This document shows positions 17,974 through 28,700 of a DNA stretch of 64,000 nucleotides, piece by piece (positions within the stretch are counted from its first letter, which is position 1; every line of letters starts with the position of its first letter). Source of the DNA: Azoarcus sp. (GTDB lineage: Bacteria; Pseudomonadota; Gammaproteobacteria; Burkholderiales; Rhodocyclaceae); assembly GCA_030656215.1 (NCBI GenBank), contig JAUSOD010000106.1, positions 62,001 to 126,000 of the forward strand, given 5' to 3'. The position numbers and the translations under genes are program-made. Under the pieces are notes generated by a model. That model had not been told where the DNA came from. It saw only the letters and a program-made list of their open reading frames with translations, and made no database searches.

Positions 17974-18480
17974 TTACTTGCGGCCCTTGCCAGCGTTCTG
18001 GGTAAAGGACTGGAAGGCCTCAGCCGAGGCGCGGGTCATCTGCTCGAAGGCAGCACGGGTGGTGTCCATCGCAGTTTGCATTGCGCCCATGGCGTTCTGG
18101 TCGCTGATCGGCATGCCCTTGAACATCTTCTGCATGGCATCGAACACGTCATGGCTGCCGGTGGTCAGTTGTTCGCCGACCAGCTTTCCGACTTCAGCCT
18201 GGGTGCGGGCGGTGAGCTCGGCGATCTCGCGGGCGCAGGACAGCATTTTCTCTGTCGTGGCCTGGGCATACTGCGTGCGCAACTCCACCACCTGTTTCGG
18301 GTCCTTGACCGCGGTGAGCGCTTGCGCGTTGTGCACGCCGTCTTCGAACAGGGACTTGGCGGTGGCGACCTGAAGCTCCATCACCCGCTGCGAGTTCTCG
18401 ATCGAGAGCTGTGCCAGACGCATCGCAGCCTCAAGATTCTTTTTCTGAAGTTCGTTGAAATCATGTTTGCCAGCAGCCAT
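17974..18480 (-). CDS. phaP: phasin family protein (polyhydroxyalkanoate granule-associated)
   Basis: A 168-residue, almost wholly helical, hydrophilic protein of the phasin type. It opens with FNELQKKNLEAAMRLAQLSIENSQRVMELQVA, the usual amphipathic start, has repeated TRAAFEQMTRASAEAFQSF-like helices at the end and finishes with a basic KGRK. Phasins coat polyhydroxybutyrate granules. It is preceded by a strong ribosome site (GGAGG, 7 bases from ATG) and stands alone between two other-function genes. No PHA synthase is in the window. Confidence 0.88.
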   Translation of the reverse strand: MAAGKHDFNELQKKNLEAAMRLAQLSIENSQRVMELQVATAKSLFEDGVHNAQALTAVKDPKQVVELRTQYAQATTEKMLSCAREIAELTARTQAEVGKLVGEQLTTGSHDVFDAMQKMFKGMPISDQNAMGAMQTAMDTTRAAFEQMTRASAEAFQSFTQNAGKGRK

Positions 18481-18681
18481 GTGCTACCTCCTCGTGTGTG
18501 GTTGGTTCAATCAGAGGCGCTTGTCACTGCCCGACATGGGTAGGACGCCGCTCGGCTATTTTTCGCCGTTCCCTCGCCTCACTGATAACCATAGCACAGC
18601 GGATTTCGGGGCAGTGCCCGGTGTCGCCTCATCGGCCGTTTTGTCGGTGCGGTGCAACATTCCGACGAATCTGGTCGGCTA

Positions 18682-20724
18682 TTACTTTTCACCTCCGTTC
18701 AGTGCTTCGAGCTTGGCCATGGCGGACGCCGGATCGGCAAACAGGTGGGGGGCAATCTCGCGGTTGGCGAGGGCATCACCCAGTCGGGCGCGCAGGAAGG
18801 TGCTCGTGGTGTAACGGGTCACCGCAGTGTAGTGGCGATGGACGAGGCCGCGCACCATCTCGGCGTAGGGTTCGAGCAGTTCGGGCGTGATCGAGAAGTT
18901 GTCGTAGTTCACGATGGCGGCGACGCGATGACCCACCGGCGCAAGGCAGACTTCCACCTGTTCTCGAATGCGATCGATCTCTTTGGCCGAGCGGATCGAC
19001 ATGCCTTCGAAGTTGACGAAGAAGAGATCCTGCTGTGGGTCGTAGCACAGCCGGCGCTCGAGCGGGATCGATAGCAGGATCTCGCGCAGCCCCATCGGCT
19101 CGTTGCGGAATATCCGCTCGTCCATGGTGCGCAGGTTTTCCGTAATGGCCGGTCTGAAGCCCATATGCGCCACGATGTCGCGCTCAACGTCGATGCCGGG
19201 GGCGACTTCGGTGAGCACCAGTCCGTGCTCGCCGAGTTCGAACACGCAGCGTTCGGTGATGTAAAGCACGACTTGACCGCGCTTGCGGGCGTAGTCGCCA
19301 CTGAAGGTGCGCTGTTCCACCTCGTTGACGAACTTGTGCACGCTGCCTTCGCGCCTGATCGAGAGTTGCCCCTGGCGAAGCGCGATCTGCAGCTCGCCGG
19401 CGGTAAAAGTGCCGACAAACACGACCTTGCGTGCATTCTGGCTGATGTTGATGAATCCGCCGGCGCCGGCAAGCCGGGAGCCGAAGCGGCTGACGTTGAG
19501 GTTGCCCTCGCGGTCGGCCTGCGCCAGCCCGAGAACGGCAATGTCGAGTCCGCCGCCGTCATAGAAGTCGAACTGGTAGGGCTGATCGATGATGGCGTCG
19601 GTGTTGACCGCTGCACCGAAGTTGAGCCCCGAGGCGGGAATGCCGCCGATCACGCCGGGCTCGGTGGTCAGGGTGAGGAGGTCGATGATTTTTTCTTCGG
19701 CAGCGACCGAGCCGACGCCCTCGGGCATGCCGATGCCCAGGTTCACCACGCTGTTGGGTGCCAGTTCGAGTGCGGCACGGCGGGCGATGATCTTGCGCTC
19801 GTTCATCGCCATGGCCGGCAGCGAGGAAGCGGGAACGCGCAACTCGCCGGAGAAGGCCGGATTGTAGGCGTCGGCAAAAGTCTGCATATGGTGTTCGGGT
19901 TTCTCCGCGACCACCACGCAATCAACCAGCACGCCGGGTATCTTGACCATGCGCGGGTTCAGGCTGCCGCGCTCGGCAATCCGCTCGACCTGCACGATCA
20001 CAATGCCGCCGGAGTTGTGCGCCGCCATCGCGATGGCCAGTGCCTCGAGGGTGAGCGCTTCCTTCTCCATCGTGATGTTGCCGTCGGCGTCGGCGGTGGT
20101 GCCGCGGATGATGCCGACGTGGATCGGAAAGGCCTTGTAGAACAGATAGTCCTCGCCGTCGATCGGCATCAGGCGCACGAGCTCTTCGGTGGTGCGCTCG
20201 TTAATCCTGCCTCCACCGTGGCGCGGATCGACAAAGGTGCCGAGCCCGACCCGGGTCAGGGTGCCCGGCTTGCCCGCGGCGATGTCGCGAAACAGGTGGG
20301 TGATCACGCCCTGAGGCAGGTTGTAGGCCTCGATACGGTTGTCCACCGCGAGTTTCTGCAAGGTGGGCACTAGGCCCCAGTGTCCGCCGATCACACGCCG
20401 GATCAGGCCGTCGTGGCCGAAATGGTTGAGCCCGCGGTGCTTGCCGTCGCCCTGGCCGGCGGCATATACAAGGGTGAGATCGCGCGGTCGTTCGAAGGGG
20501 CCGGGGTCTTCAGCCAGGTACAGGGTTTCGAGTGCGCAGGCCACGCCTTCGGCAAAGCCGATGCCGACAAAGCCACCAGTGGCAACGGTGTCGCCGGGGC
20601 GAATCAGGCGCACGGCGTCGGCTGCACTCACGATCTTTCCGCGTCGGGGGAGGGTATCCGTACTCAGGATGGGATGCGTCGCAGGCCGGCGTCGGGCCGC
20701 GGTTTCCGGCTGGGTTCGGGTCAT
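18682..20724 (-). CDS. CoA-transferase (YdiF / propionate CoA-transferase type) with C-terminal extension
   Basis: A 680-residue fused alpha-beta CoA-transferase. The N-terminal half has [17 protein letters not shown]; the C-terminal half has [15 protein letters not shown] and the active-site Glu in TTEPGVIGG (about residue 355), which forms the covalent CoA thioester in this family. Related enzymes move CoA between acetate, propionate, 3-ketoacids or similar acids. Common homologues end near residue 530; here about 130 extra residues follow (from about [18 protein letters not shown] onward). Substrate cannot be told. It is monocistronic between the phasin gene and clpB. Confidence 0.85.
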   Translation of the reverse strand: MTRTQPETAARRRPATHPILSTDTLPRRGKIVSAADAVRLIRPGDTVATGGFVGIGFAEGVACALETLYLAEDPGPFERPRDLTLVYAAGQGDGKHRGLNHFGHDGLIRRVIGGHWGLVPTLQKLAVDNRIEAYNLPQGVITHLFRDIAAGKPGTLTRVGLGTFVDPRHGGGRINERTTEELVRLMPIDGEDYLFYKAFPIHVGIIRGTTADADGNITMEKEALTLEALAIAMAAHNSGGIVIVQVERIAERGSLNPRMVKIPGVLVDCVVVAEKPEHHMQTFADAYNPAFSGELRVPASSLPAMAMNERKIIARRAALELAPNSVVNLGIGMPEGVGSVAAEEKIIDLLTLTTEPGVIGGIPASGLNFGAAVNTDAIIDQPYQFDFYDGGGLDIAVLGLAQADREGNLNVSRFGSRLAGAGGFINISQNARKVVFVGTFTAGELQIALRQGQLSIRREGSVHKFVNEVEQRTFSGDYARKRGQVVLYITERCVFELGEHGLVLTEVAPGIDVERDIVAHMGFRPAITENLRTMDERIFRNEPMGLREILLSIPLERRLCYDPQQDLFFVNFEGMSIRSAKEIDRIREQVEVCLAPVGHRVAAIVNYDNFSITPELLEPYAEMVRGLVHRHYTAVTRYTTSTFLRARLGDALANREIAPHLFADPASAMAKLEALNGGEK

Positions 20725-20895
20725 GCCTGTCTCCTTGTTGTTCTCGTCTGCGCCAGGATCTGTTTCTGTTTGTCACGCAGCATGCTCACATGGTATCCGA
20801 GCAGCGCGCCGTGCGGGCAAAGGTGCCCTCCAGCGTCGTCATGGGTCTGCCCGTCTGACAATCGAGATGCGCCAGGATGTTTTCTGCCGCGGGGT

Positions 20896-20923
20896 CTTGA
20901 AGCATCGGCGATGCCCCCCACAT
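20896..20923 (+). promoter_or_regulatory. sigma-32 heat-shock promoter of clpB
   Basis: CTTGAAG at 20896-20902, a 13-base spacer, then CCCCACAT at 20916-20923, close to the enterobacterial RpoH consensus CTTGAAA-N13-CCCCATNT. Transcription would start near 20930, about 27 bases before the clpB start. Confidence 0.7.
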
Positions 20924-20956
20924 TGACATCAAGCCGAATTTACAAGGATGTCAGCC

Positions 20957-23539
20957 ATGCGCTTCGACAAGCTCACCACCAAGTTTCAGCAAGCCATTGG
21001 CGATGCGCAGAGCATCGCCCTGGGCAACGATCAGCAGTTCATCGAGCCACAGCACCTGCTCGTCGCCATGCTCAACCAGGATGACGGAGGCACTGTGTCC
21101 TTGCTGCAGCGTGCCGGGGTGAATGTGCCACCGCTGAAGGTGGCGCTGCAGCGGGCGCTCGAACGCCTGCCCAAGGTGGAGGGCCATGGCGGCGAGGTAC
21201 AGGTCGGTCGCGACCTCAACAACCTTCTCAACATGACCGACCGCGAAGCGCAGAAGCGTGGCGACCAGTTCATTGCCAGCGAGATGTTTCTGCTCGCGCT
21301 GGCCGATGACAAGGGTGATACCGGTCGCTTGGTGAAAGAGCACGGGCTCGCCCGCAAGGCGCTCGAGGCGGCGATCGAGGCGGTGCGTGGCGGCGCCAGT
21401 GTCGGCAGCCAGGACGCCGAGGCGCAACGCGAGTCGCTGGCAAAATACTGCATGGACCTGACTGAGCGCGCGCGTGCGGGCAAGCTCGACCCGGTGATCG
21501 GGCGCGACGACGAGATCCGCCGCGCGATCCAGATCCTGCAGCGTCGGACCAAGAACAATCCGGTGCTGATCGGCGAGCCGGGGGTGGGCAAGACCGCCAT
21601 CGTCGAAGGCCTTGCGCAGCGTATCGTCAATGGCGAAGTGCCGGAGACCCTGAAGGGCAAGAAGGTGCTGTCGCTCGACATGGCCGCGCTGCTGGCCGGG
21701 GCCAAGTACCGCGGCGAGTTCGAGGAGCGGCTCAAGTCGGTGCTCAAGGAGATCGCCCAGGAAGAAGGGCAGGTGATTCTGTTCATCGACGAGATCCACA
21801 CCATGGTCGGTGCGGGCAAGGCCGAGGGCGCGATGGACGCCGGCAACATGCTAAAGCCCGCGCTGGCGCGCGGCGAGTTGCACTGCATCGGCGCCACGAC
21901 GCTCGATGAGTACCGCAAGTACATCGAGAAGGACGCCGCGCTCGAGCGCCGCTTCCAGAAGGTCCAGGTCGAAGAGCCGACGGTCGAGGCCACGATCGCG
22001 ATCCTGCGCGGTCTGCAGGAAAAGTACGAGATCCACCATGGCGTGGACATCACCGATCCGGCGATCGTCGCAGCGGCGGAGTTGTCGCATCGCTACATCA
22101 CCGACCGTTTCCTGCCGGATAAGGCGATCGACCTCATCGACGAGGCCGCGGCGCGGATCAAGATGGAGCTCGATTCCAAGCCGGAAGTCATGGACAAGCT
22201 TGATCGCCGCATGATCCAGCTCAAGATCGAGCGTGAAGCGATCAAGAAGGAAAAGGACGAAGCCTCGCAAAAGCGCCTGCAACTGATCGAGGATGAGCTG
22301 ACCAAGTTGCAGCGCGAGTACAACGACCTCGAAGAGGTGTGGAAGGCCGAGAAGTCGCGCGCGGCGGGCTCGGCCCACATCAAGGAAGAGATCGACCAGA
22401 TGCGCGCGCAGATGGCTGAATTTCAGCGCAAGGGCCAACTCGACAAGGTGGCCGAGCTGCAGTACGGCAAACTGCCGCAGCTCGAAACCCAGCTCAGGAT
22501 GGCCGAGCAGGCGGGCGAGAGCGCGACCCCGAACAAGCTGTGGCGTACCCAGGTCGGCGCAGAGGAAATCGCCGAGGTGGTGTCCCGTGCCACCGGTATT
22601 CCGGTGAGCAAGATGATGCAGGGCGAGCGCGAAAAACTGCTGCAGATGGAATCGCATCTGCACGCCCGGGTGGTGGGCCAGGACGAGGCGGTGCGCCTGG
22701 TGTCGGATGCGATCCGGCGTTCGCGGGCAGGCTTGTCGGACGAGAACCGTCCGTATGGTTCCTTCCTCTTCCTCGGGCCCACCGGGGTGGGCAAGACCGA
22801 GTTGTGCAAGACCCTGGCAGGCTTCCTGTTCGATTCCGAGGATCACCTGATTCGCATCGACATGAGCGAGTTCATGGAGAAACACTCGGTTTCGCGCCTG
22901 ATCGGCGCGCCTCCGGGCTACGTGGGCTACGAGGAGGGCGGTCACCTGACCGAGCAGGTGCGGCGCAAGCCTTACAGCGTGATCCTGTTCGACGAGGTCG
23001 AGAAGGCACATCCGGACGTGTTCAACGTATTGCTGCAGGTGCTCGACGACGGCCGCATGACCGACGGCCAGGGGCGCACGGTGGACTTCAAGAACACCGT
23101 GATCGTGATGACCTCCAACCTCGGCAGCCAGATGATCCAGCAGATGTCGGGCGACGATTATCAGGTGATCAAGCTTGCGGTGATGGCCGAGGTGAAGAAC
23201 TACTTCCGCCCCGAGTTCATCAACCGGATCGATGAGCTGGTGGTGTTCCATGCGCTCGACGAGAAGCACATCGCCAGCATCGCGAAGATCCAGTTGCAGT
23301 ACCTCGAGAAGCGACTTGCGCGGCTGGAGATGAGCCTCGAGGTGAGCGACGCGGCGCTGGCCGAGCTGGCAGAGGCCGGCTTCGATCCGGTGTTCGGGGC
23401 CCGGCCGCTCAAGCGCGCGATCCAGGAGCGGATCGAGAATCCGCTGGCCAAGGCGATCCTGGAAGGCCGCTTCGCGGCCAAGGACAGGATACGCGCCGAG
23501 GTGGAGCAGGGCCGGCTGGTGTTCTCGCGCGTCGGCTGA
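20957..23539 (+). CDS. clpB: ATP-dependent disaggregase ClpB
   Basis: An 860-residue Hsp100 protein. Order: N-domain (about 1-145), first AAA+ domain with Walker A GEPGVGKT (206-213) and Walker B ILFIDEIH, coiled-coil middle domain (about 410-525), second AAA+ domain with Walker A GPTGVGKT (607-614) and [10 protein letters not shown]. With DnaK it rescues aggregated proteins. ATG 20957 is preferred over ATG 20948 because the ribosome site AAGG lies 9 bases before it, and ClpB proteins begin MRxDKLT. A heat-shock promoter lies just upstream. Confidence 0.97.
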   Translation: MRFDKLTTKFQQAIGDAQSIALGNDQQFIEPQHLLVAMLNQDDGGTVSLLQRAGVNVPPLKVALQRALERLPKVEGHGGEVQVGRDLNNLLNMTDREAQKRGDQFIASEMFLLALADDKGDTGRLVKEHGLARKALEAAIEAVRGGASVGSQDAEAQRESLAKYCMDLTERARAGKLDPVIGRDDEIRRAIQILQRRTKNNPVLIGEPGVGKTAIVEGLAQRIVNGEVPETLKGKKVLSLDMAALLAGAKYRGEFEERLKSVLKEIAQEEGQVILFIDEIHTMVGAGKAEGAMDAGNMLKPALARGELHCIGATTLDEYRKYIEKDAALERRFQKVQVEEPTVEATIAILRGLQEKYEIHHGVDITDPAIVAAAELSHRYITDRFLPDKAIDLIDEAAARIKMELDSKPEVMDKLDRRMIQLKIEREAIKKEKDEASQKRLQLIEDELTKLQREYNDLEEVWKAEKSRAAGSAHIKEEIDQMRAQMAEFQRKGQLDKVAELQYGKLPQLETQLRMAEQAGESATPNKLWRTQVGAEEIAEVVSRATGIPVSKMMQGEREKLLQMESHLHARVVGQDEAVRLVSDAIRRSRAGLSDENRPYGSFLFLGPTGVGKTELCKTLAGFLFDSEDHLIRIDMSEFMEKHSVSRLIGAPPGYVGYEEGGHLTEQVRRKPYSVILFDEVEKAHPDVFNVLLQVLDDGRMTDGQGRTVDFKNTVIVMTSNLGSQMIQQMSGDDYQVIKLAVMAEVKNYFRPEFINRIDELVVFHALDEKHIASIAKIQLQYLEKRLARLEMSLEVSDAALAELAEAGFDPVFGARPLKRAIQERIENPLAKAILEGRFAAKDRIRAEVEQGRLVFSRVG

Positions 23540-23570
23540 TCGGCGGGATGGCGGCGGAGCGCGCCCCGCG

Positions 23571-26500
23571 CTATCCGCCGCCCGATTGCACAATCCCGGC
23601 ACCTGCCGGTGCCGGGCCGTGTTTGCCGGCCCATGCTTCAAACGTGTCCGCATCCAGCGGTTTGGCAAACAGGAAGCCTTGCAGCACATGACAGCCGCGG
23701 GCGACCAGGTAGTCGCGCTGCGCCGTGGTTTCGACCCCCTCGGCGACCACTTCCAGGCCGAGATCGCGCGCAAGCGACAGCGTGGCCGAAGCGATTGCGG
23801 CATCTTCCGGATCGCCGGGCAGATCCTTGACGAAGGAGCGGTCGATCTTCAGTCGGGCGATCGGCAGGCGCTTCAGATAGGCGAGGCTCGAGTAGCCGGT
23901 GCCGAAGTCGTCCAGTGCCAGTGTCAGGCCCAGTTCGCGCAGGCGGGTGAGGCGCCCGGTGAGTTCGTCGGTGGGCTGCATCAGCGCACTTTCGGTGATC
24001 TCGAGTTCGATGAAGCGGGGATCTGCGCCCGTTTCAGCCAGTACCCGCGACACAAGGTCCACAAAGTCAGTCCGACGAAACTGCAGGGCGGAGATGTTGA
24101 CCGCGACGTGCACATTGCCCAGGCGTCCCTGTCGCCAGCACACCTGTTGGCGGCAGGCCTCGCGCAAGACCCACTCGCCCAATGGCACGATCAGCCCTGA
24201 GTCTTCCGCCACCGGGATGAACTGGATTGGCGGCACCAGGCCGAGATCGGGATGCTTCCATCGAACCAGGGCTTCGCAGCCCACCAGGCGCCCGCTTGCG
24301 GCATCGACCTGAGCTTGATAATGGAGGATCAGCTCGTTGCGCTCGATCCCGCGACGGAGTGCGTTCTCGAGCATCAGGCGCTCAAAAGCACGCGCGTTCA
24401 TCTCGGGGATGAAAAACTGATAATTGTTGCGCCCCGCCGCCTTGGCGCCATACATCGCGGTATCGGCGTGCTTGAGCAAGGTGTCGACGTCCTCGCCGTC
24501 GGCCGGATAGAGCGCAATGCCGATACTCACCGACGGCGACAGGTCGTGGCCCTCGATATGGACCGGTTCGGCCAGCACGGCCAGCAGCTTGCGCGCCACC
24601 TGTGCGGCGTCGTCGGGGCGCGGCAGGCGGGGCAGCAAGGCGACGAATTCGTCCCCGCCCAGCCGCGCAAGGATGTCGTCCTCGCGCAAGCAGGTGCTCA
24701 GGCGGCGTGCAACCGCGGCGAGCAGACGGTCGCCGACCGGATGGCCGAGCGAATCATTCACGGTCTTGAAGTTGTCGAGGTCGAGGAATAGCACGCCTAG
24801 CGTATCGTGGTGACGATGGGCCATCATCAGTGCAGTCTGAGCCTGGTTCATCCACGCGTTGCGGTTGGCCAGGCCGGTGAGGGCGTCGAAGTGGGCAAGG
24901 TACTGGATATGCGCCTCGGCCTCGCGTTCGGCGGTGACGTCCTGCACGGTGCCGCGCAGGCGGTGGAGCCCTCCGCCCTGCCACTCGCTTTCGATCTGGA
25001 ACTGGACGATGCATGGCGGAGACTCTTCCAGGGTGCAATCCACGGTGGTGCGCCCCGGCGCTTCGGAAATGTGGCCAATCGCCTGGCCCAGCCGGTCGCG
25101 GTCGGCGGCGCATACACTCGCGATCAGGTCGTTGAGCGTGGTCAGTGCTTCCGGTGTGCGTCGCAAGACGTGATGCAGTTCTTCTGAGGTGTTCAGGCTC
25201 AGCGCGTCGGAACCGGTTTCCCAGCTGCCCATCCGGGCAATGCGCTGCGCCTCGCCAAGGGCGTCCTGTTGCTCGCGCATGCGGTCGGTGGCCGCCGCCA
25301 GTTCGGTTGTTCTGCGATCGACCAGTGCGGCGATCCGTCGGGTGTTGCCGGTGGTGATCAGCAGGAAGGCGCCAAGCATGCCGACCGCAAGCAGGCCAAC
25401 CGCGACCGTGCTCCAGGCGGCCCAGCTGCGCATGGCCTTGATGTAATCGTTCCCGGCACGCAGGCGCAGTTCCCATTTTCGTTCGCTGTACGAGATCGGT
25501 AGTGCGCGGTGCACACTGCCGCCGAGCCATGCCTCGCTCTCACACCCGGCTGGCCCAGACAGACGACGGTTGTCGGGGGCGCCGTCCAGATCGATCAGGC
25601 ACAGGTCGATGCCGATCTGTTCGGCCAGTTCGCGGCCCGCCGCAGTCGAGTCGTCCATGCGGAATACGCCGGATATCACGCCTTTGAGCTGTCGTGGGTG
25701 ATCCGCTTCGGTCTGGTGGTCGAAGACCGCCAGATACACCACGACACCGCGCTGCACGCTTTGCTCCTGCACCAGCCGGATCCCCGCGGTGGATACCGGG
25801 AGTCCGCTGCGTCGGGTCAAAGCGATCGCGGTTGCAGTGGCTGGCAGGGTGAGGGGGTCGAGACCGAGCACGCCGATATTGCTGGACAAGGGCTCGACGT
25901 AGGTGATTGGTAGATACTCGTCGGCGGCGAGGGCGGAAAAGGTGCGGCCGTCTGCATCGCGCCCGAGAATGCGAAAGTCCCTGCGATCGGTGTCGCGGAT
26001 CGATTGTTCGAAAAGCTCGCGCTCATGGTGCAATACGTGAGGGCTCCAGCCAAAGTTCTGCGTACCCGGGTAGCGTTGCAGCCACGGGGTGACGAAGTCG
26101 CGGAACTCGATACGGTTGACGTTATCGCTCACCATCAACAGTCGTTCGATCGACAGGATCATGTCGACCTGGACCTCCAGCCGTTTTCGCACCACGCTGG
26201 CAACGTGCTCGACATCCCGGTTGAACTGGGTCTGAACCCGCAGCGCCTCCCAGTTTCGGACCTGGTGGAAGGCGACCGCAAGCAGCACGATGGCCAACGC
26301 CATCGGCACGATGACGCCCAACCGGCGCGAACGCCAGTCCTCGGCGGGCTGGCCGAACAGTACGAACATCAGCGGTGCGGCGATGATCACGCCGAGGGTG
26401 TCGCCGATCCACCAGTTCCACCAACTGAAGGCCAGTTCTCCAGCGGGTATCGTGCCCGACGAATACAGAACCGGGATGGCGATACTGGCGCTGACCAGGC

Positions 26501-26882
26501 TGCTCAGTGGCGCAACGATAGCGAGAAAACGCAGGATGGAGCGCGGGGAGTCGAGCGGGTTGGGAAAACCGATCAGGCGCTTGGCCATGGTCGCGCCGAT
26601 CACTGCCTGAAGTGCCGCACCAGCGGGCGCGAGAATGGAACCCCACCAATGAGCCTCGCTGATGCCGGTCTGCAGGGCGGCAAGGAGCTGGACCACTATA
26701 GAACCGACCAGTACCGCCGGCCATAGTCGGATGCCGAAGATGAGCAGGGCGGACAGGGCGATGCCGGCAGCCGGAAATATCGGGGCTGCATAACCGGGAG
26801 GAACTGCGAGCTTGAGTGCAAGCCAGCCTGCCACGACATAGGAGAGGGCGAGGGCGACGTGCCGGAAGAGGGTGGCGGACAT
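23571..26882 (-). CDS. membrane-bound GGDEF-EAL protein with MASE1, CHASE and PAS-like domains
   Basis: An 1103-residue cyclic-di-GMP signalling protein. Order: MASE1-like membrane sensor with several hydrophobic helices (about 5-210), a periplasmic CHASE-like domain (about 235-440, RYPGTQNFGWSP), a further membrane helix near 485-505, a PAS-like segment (about 545-660), GGDEF (motif RLGGDEF near 741, intact, so diguanylate cyclase activity is possible) and EAL (CEALVRW near 868, with DDFGTGYSSL and the terminal EGVE retained, so phosphodiesterase activity is also possible). Which activity dominates cannot be read from sequence. It converges with clpB, ending 31 bases after it. Confidence 0.9.
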   Translation of the reverse strand: MSATLFRHVALALSYVVAGWLALKLAVPPGYAAPIFPAAGIALSALLIFGIRLWPAVLVGSIVVQLLAALQTGISEAHWWGSILAPAGAALQAVIGATMAKRLIGFPNPLDSPRSILRFLAIVAPLSSLVSASIAIPVLYSSGTIPAGELAFSWWNWWIGDTLGVIIAAPLMFVLFGQPAEDWRSRRLGVIVPMALAIVLLAVAFHQVRNWEALRVQTQFNRDVEHVASVVRKRLEVQVDMILSIERLLMVSDNVNRIEFRDFVTPWLQRYPGTQNFGWSPHVLHHERELFEQSIRDTDRRDFRILGRDADGRTFSALAADEYLPITYVEPLSSNIGVLGLDPLTLPATATAIALTRRSGLPVSTAGIRLVQEQSVQRGVVVYLAVFDHQTEADHPRQLKGVISGVFRMDDSTAAGRELAEQIGIDLCLIDLDGAPDNRRLSGPAGCESEAWLGGSVHRALPISYSERKWELRLRAGNDYIKAMRSWAAWSTVAVGLLAVGMLGAFLLITTGNTRRIAALVDRRTTELAAATDRMREQQDALGEAQRIARMGSWETGSDALSLNTSEELHHVLRRTPEALTTLNDLIASVCAADRDRLGQAIGHISEAPGRTTVDCTLEESPPCIVQFQIESEWQGGGLHRLRGTVQDVTAEREAEAHIQYLAHFDALTGLANRNAWMNQAQTALMMAHRHHDTLGVLFLDLDNFKTVNDSLGHPVGDRLLAAVARRLSTCLREDDILARLGGDEFVALLPRLPRPDDAAQVARKLLAVLAEPVHIEGHDLSPSVSIGIALYPADGEDVDTLLKHADTAMYGAKAAGRNNYQFFIPEMNARAFERLMLENALRRGIERNELILHYQAQVDAASGRLVGCEALVRWKHPDLGLVPPIQFIPVAEDSGLIVPLGEWVLREACRQQVCWRQGRLGNVHVAVNISALQFRRTDFVDLVSRVLAETGADPRFIELEITESALMQPTDELTGRLTRLRELGLTLALDDFGTGYSSLAYLKRLPIARLKIDRSFVKDLPGDPEDAAIASATLSLARDLGLEVVAEGVETTAQRDYLVARGCHVLQGFLFAKPLDADTFEAWAGKHGPAPAGAGIVQSGGG

Positions 26883-26943
26883 GGCGGGCAGTATATCGGA
26901 GTGGAAATGCGCCGGTTTGCGCAGATGAAACGGCCTCGTTTGC

Positions 26944-26949
26944 TATCAT
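26944..26949 (+). promoter_or_regulatory. possible -10 element giving a very short leader for the hydrolase gene
   Basis: TATCAT lies seven bases before the ATG at 26956. If used, the transcript would start at or near the start codon, although GGAGG sits directly against the ATG. No good -35 box is at 17 bases (TTGCGC is at 21). Weak evidence. Confidence 0.25.
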
Positions 26950-26955
26950 CGGAGG

Positions 26956-27831
26956 ATGAAACCCAGCAGAAGTAGATACCTTGATGTGCGAGGCCTGCGC
27001 TATCACCTCCGGGAGTGGGGGCGTGACGGTGCGCCGCGGCTGTTCATGCTTCACGGCTGGATGGATGTGTCTGCCTCGTTCCAGTTCGTGGTCGATGCGC
27101 TTGCCGCCGACTGGCATGTGATCGCGCCCGACTGGCGCGGCTTCGGCCTGAGCGAATGGCGCGGCGACGCTTATTGGTTCCCGGACTACCTTGCCGATCT
27201 GGATTCGATTCTGGATCACTGTTCTGGCGACGAGCCGGTGCGTCTTGTCGGTCACAGCATGGGCGGTAACGTCGCACTGATGTACGCTGGCGTGCGACCA
27301 GGCAGGGTGAGTCGTGTGGCAGCGCTCGACGCCTTCGGTCTGGTGGATCGTCAGGCCCGCGAAGCCCCCGGACGCTATGAGAAATGGTTGCAGGAAATGC
27401 GTTCGCCGATGTTCTTCCGCCCGTATGCCGACTTCGACACCCTTGCGGCGCGTCTGCAGCGGGACAATCCGCGTCTGAGTGCCGAGCGTGCCGCCTGGCT
27501 TGCCCGTCATGTGGGCGAGGATGACGGCAACGGGGCTGTGCGGCTGGCGGGCGATCCGAGCCATCGACGGGTGAATCCGGTGCTGTACCGGCGGGCCGAG
27601 GCAGAAGCGTGCTGGCGCCGGGTGGTGGCGCCGGTGCTGTGGGTCGAGCCGGGCGACCAGGCATTGCGCCATCGTATCGGTGTCACCGATGCGGATTATC
27701 TGTCAGCGATTTCCTGCTTCCCGAGCTTGCGGCGGGAGGTGGTCGCCGATGCGGGTCACAACCTGCACCACGATCAACCGCAATCTGTCGCTGGAATCAT
27801 CGAGTCCTTTCTGATGTCCGAGCATGCATGA
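26956..27831 (+). CDS. alpha/beta-fold hydrolase
   Basis: A 291-residue alpha/beta hydrolase: HGWMDVSASFQ (oxyanion region, about 34-44), nucleophile elbow GHSMGG (Ser near residue 101), and a late His in DAGHNLHHDQP. The substrate is unknown; the family includes esterases, lipases and dienelactone-type enzymes. It is followed by the PHP-domain gene after 13 bases, so the two are probably co-transcribed. Start ATG 26956 is the first in frame with similarity. Confidence 0.85.
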   Translation: MKPSRSRYLDVRGLRYHLREWGRDGAPRLFMLHGWMDVSASFQFVVDALAADWHVIAPDWRGFGLSEWRGDAYWFPDYLADLDSILDHCSGDEPVRLVGHSMGGNVALMYAGVRPGRVSRVAALDAFGLVDRQAREAPGRYEKWLQEMRSPMFFRPYADFDTLAARLQRDNPRLSAERAAWLARHVGEDDGNGAVRLAGDPSHRRVNPVLYRRAEAEACWRRVVAPVLWVEPGDQALRHRIGVTDADYLSAISCFPSLRREVVADAGHNLHHDQPQSVAGIIESFLMSEHA

Positions 27832-27844
27832 AAGGAGTGTTGCG

Positions 27845-28675
27845 ATGAATGCCGACTTGCACTGCCACTCTACGATTTCGGACGGCTGGCTGGACCCCGA
27901 GGCAGTCGTTCGCCGGGCGGTGGCCAATGGTGTCGAGATGCTGGCGCTGACCGATCATGACGAACTGGGTGGGCTGGACGCCGCGGCGCGGGTTGCGGCG
28001 GAACTCGGGCTGCGTTTTGTGAATGGGGTCGAAATCTCGGTTTCGTTTGCCGGTGAAACCATTCATATTGTGGGGCTTGGCGTCGACCACCACCATCCTG
28101 TGCTGGTGCAGGGCTTGCGTCAGGTGCGCAGCGGGCGCGATGAGCGGGCGCATCGCATTTCCGCAGCACTGGAAAAGGTTGGCATCCGTGATGCGTTTGA
28201 AGGCGCACGCCGGTTTGCTCGCAATCCCGATCTGGTCAGCCGGGCTCATTTTGCCCGGCATATGGTCGCAAGCGGTCTGATGCCCGATGTTAGAACCGTG
28301 TTCGATCACTATCTGGTGCGCGGCAAGCCGGGTTTCGTCGAGCATGAATGGGCCAGTCTGGAGGACGCGGTCGGCTGGATTCGTGACGCCGGTGGCATCG
28401 CGGTCGTTGCCCATCCGGCGCGCTACCGGCTGTCCGGCGCCGACCTTGAGCTGTTGTTCGATCGCTTTGTCGCCGCAGGCGGGGAGGCGGTGGAAGTGGT
28501 CTCGGGCGCTCACACCGAGGACGAAATGCGCAAGTTTGCCAATGTTGCGCGTCGGCGCGGGCTGTTGGCTTCGCGCGCGTCCGATTTTCACGGCGAGGAA
28601 GAAAGCCCGGTCGATCTCGGGCGCTGCAACCCGCTGCCGTCAGACCTGACACCGGTCTGGTCGCGGCTGCTTTGA
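27845..28675 (+). CDS. rnm: PHP-domain 5'-3' exoribonuclease / nucleotide phosphatase (RNase AM, TrpH-like)
   Basis: A 276-residue PHP-domain protein with the metal-binding set DLHCHSTISDG (about 4-14), LTDHDELGG (about 35-43), VVAHPARY and SDFHGEE near the end. The E. coli homologue (RNase AM, once YciV/TrpH) trims 5' ends of rRNAs and degrades short RNAs and pAp-like nucleotides, and also lies next to yciO. ATG 27845 follows AAAGGAG at the right distance; an upstream ATG at 27824 lies inside the previous gene. Confidence 0.88.
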   Translation: MNADLHCHSTISDGWLDPEAVVRRAVANGVEMLALTDHDELGGLDAAARVAAELGLRFVNGVEISVSFAGETIHIVGLGVDHHHPVLVQGLRQVRSGRDERAHRISAALEKVGIRDAFEGARRFARNPDLVSRAHFARHMVASGLMPDVRTVFDHYLVRGKPGFVEHEWASLEDAVGWIRDAGGIAVVAHPARYRLSGADLELLFDRFVAAGGEAVEVVSGAHTEDEMRKFANVARRRGLLASRASDFHGEEESPVDLGRCNPLPSDLTPVWSRLL

Positions 28676-28700
28676 ACACTCTCAAAAACAAGAAAGGTCT

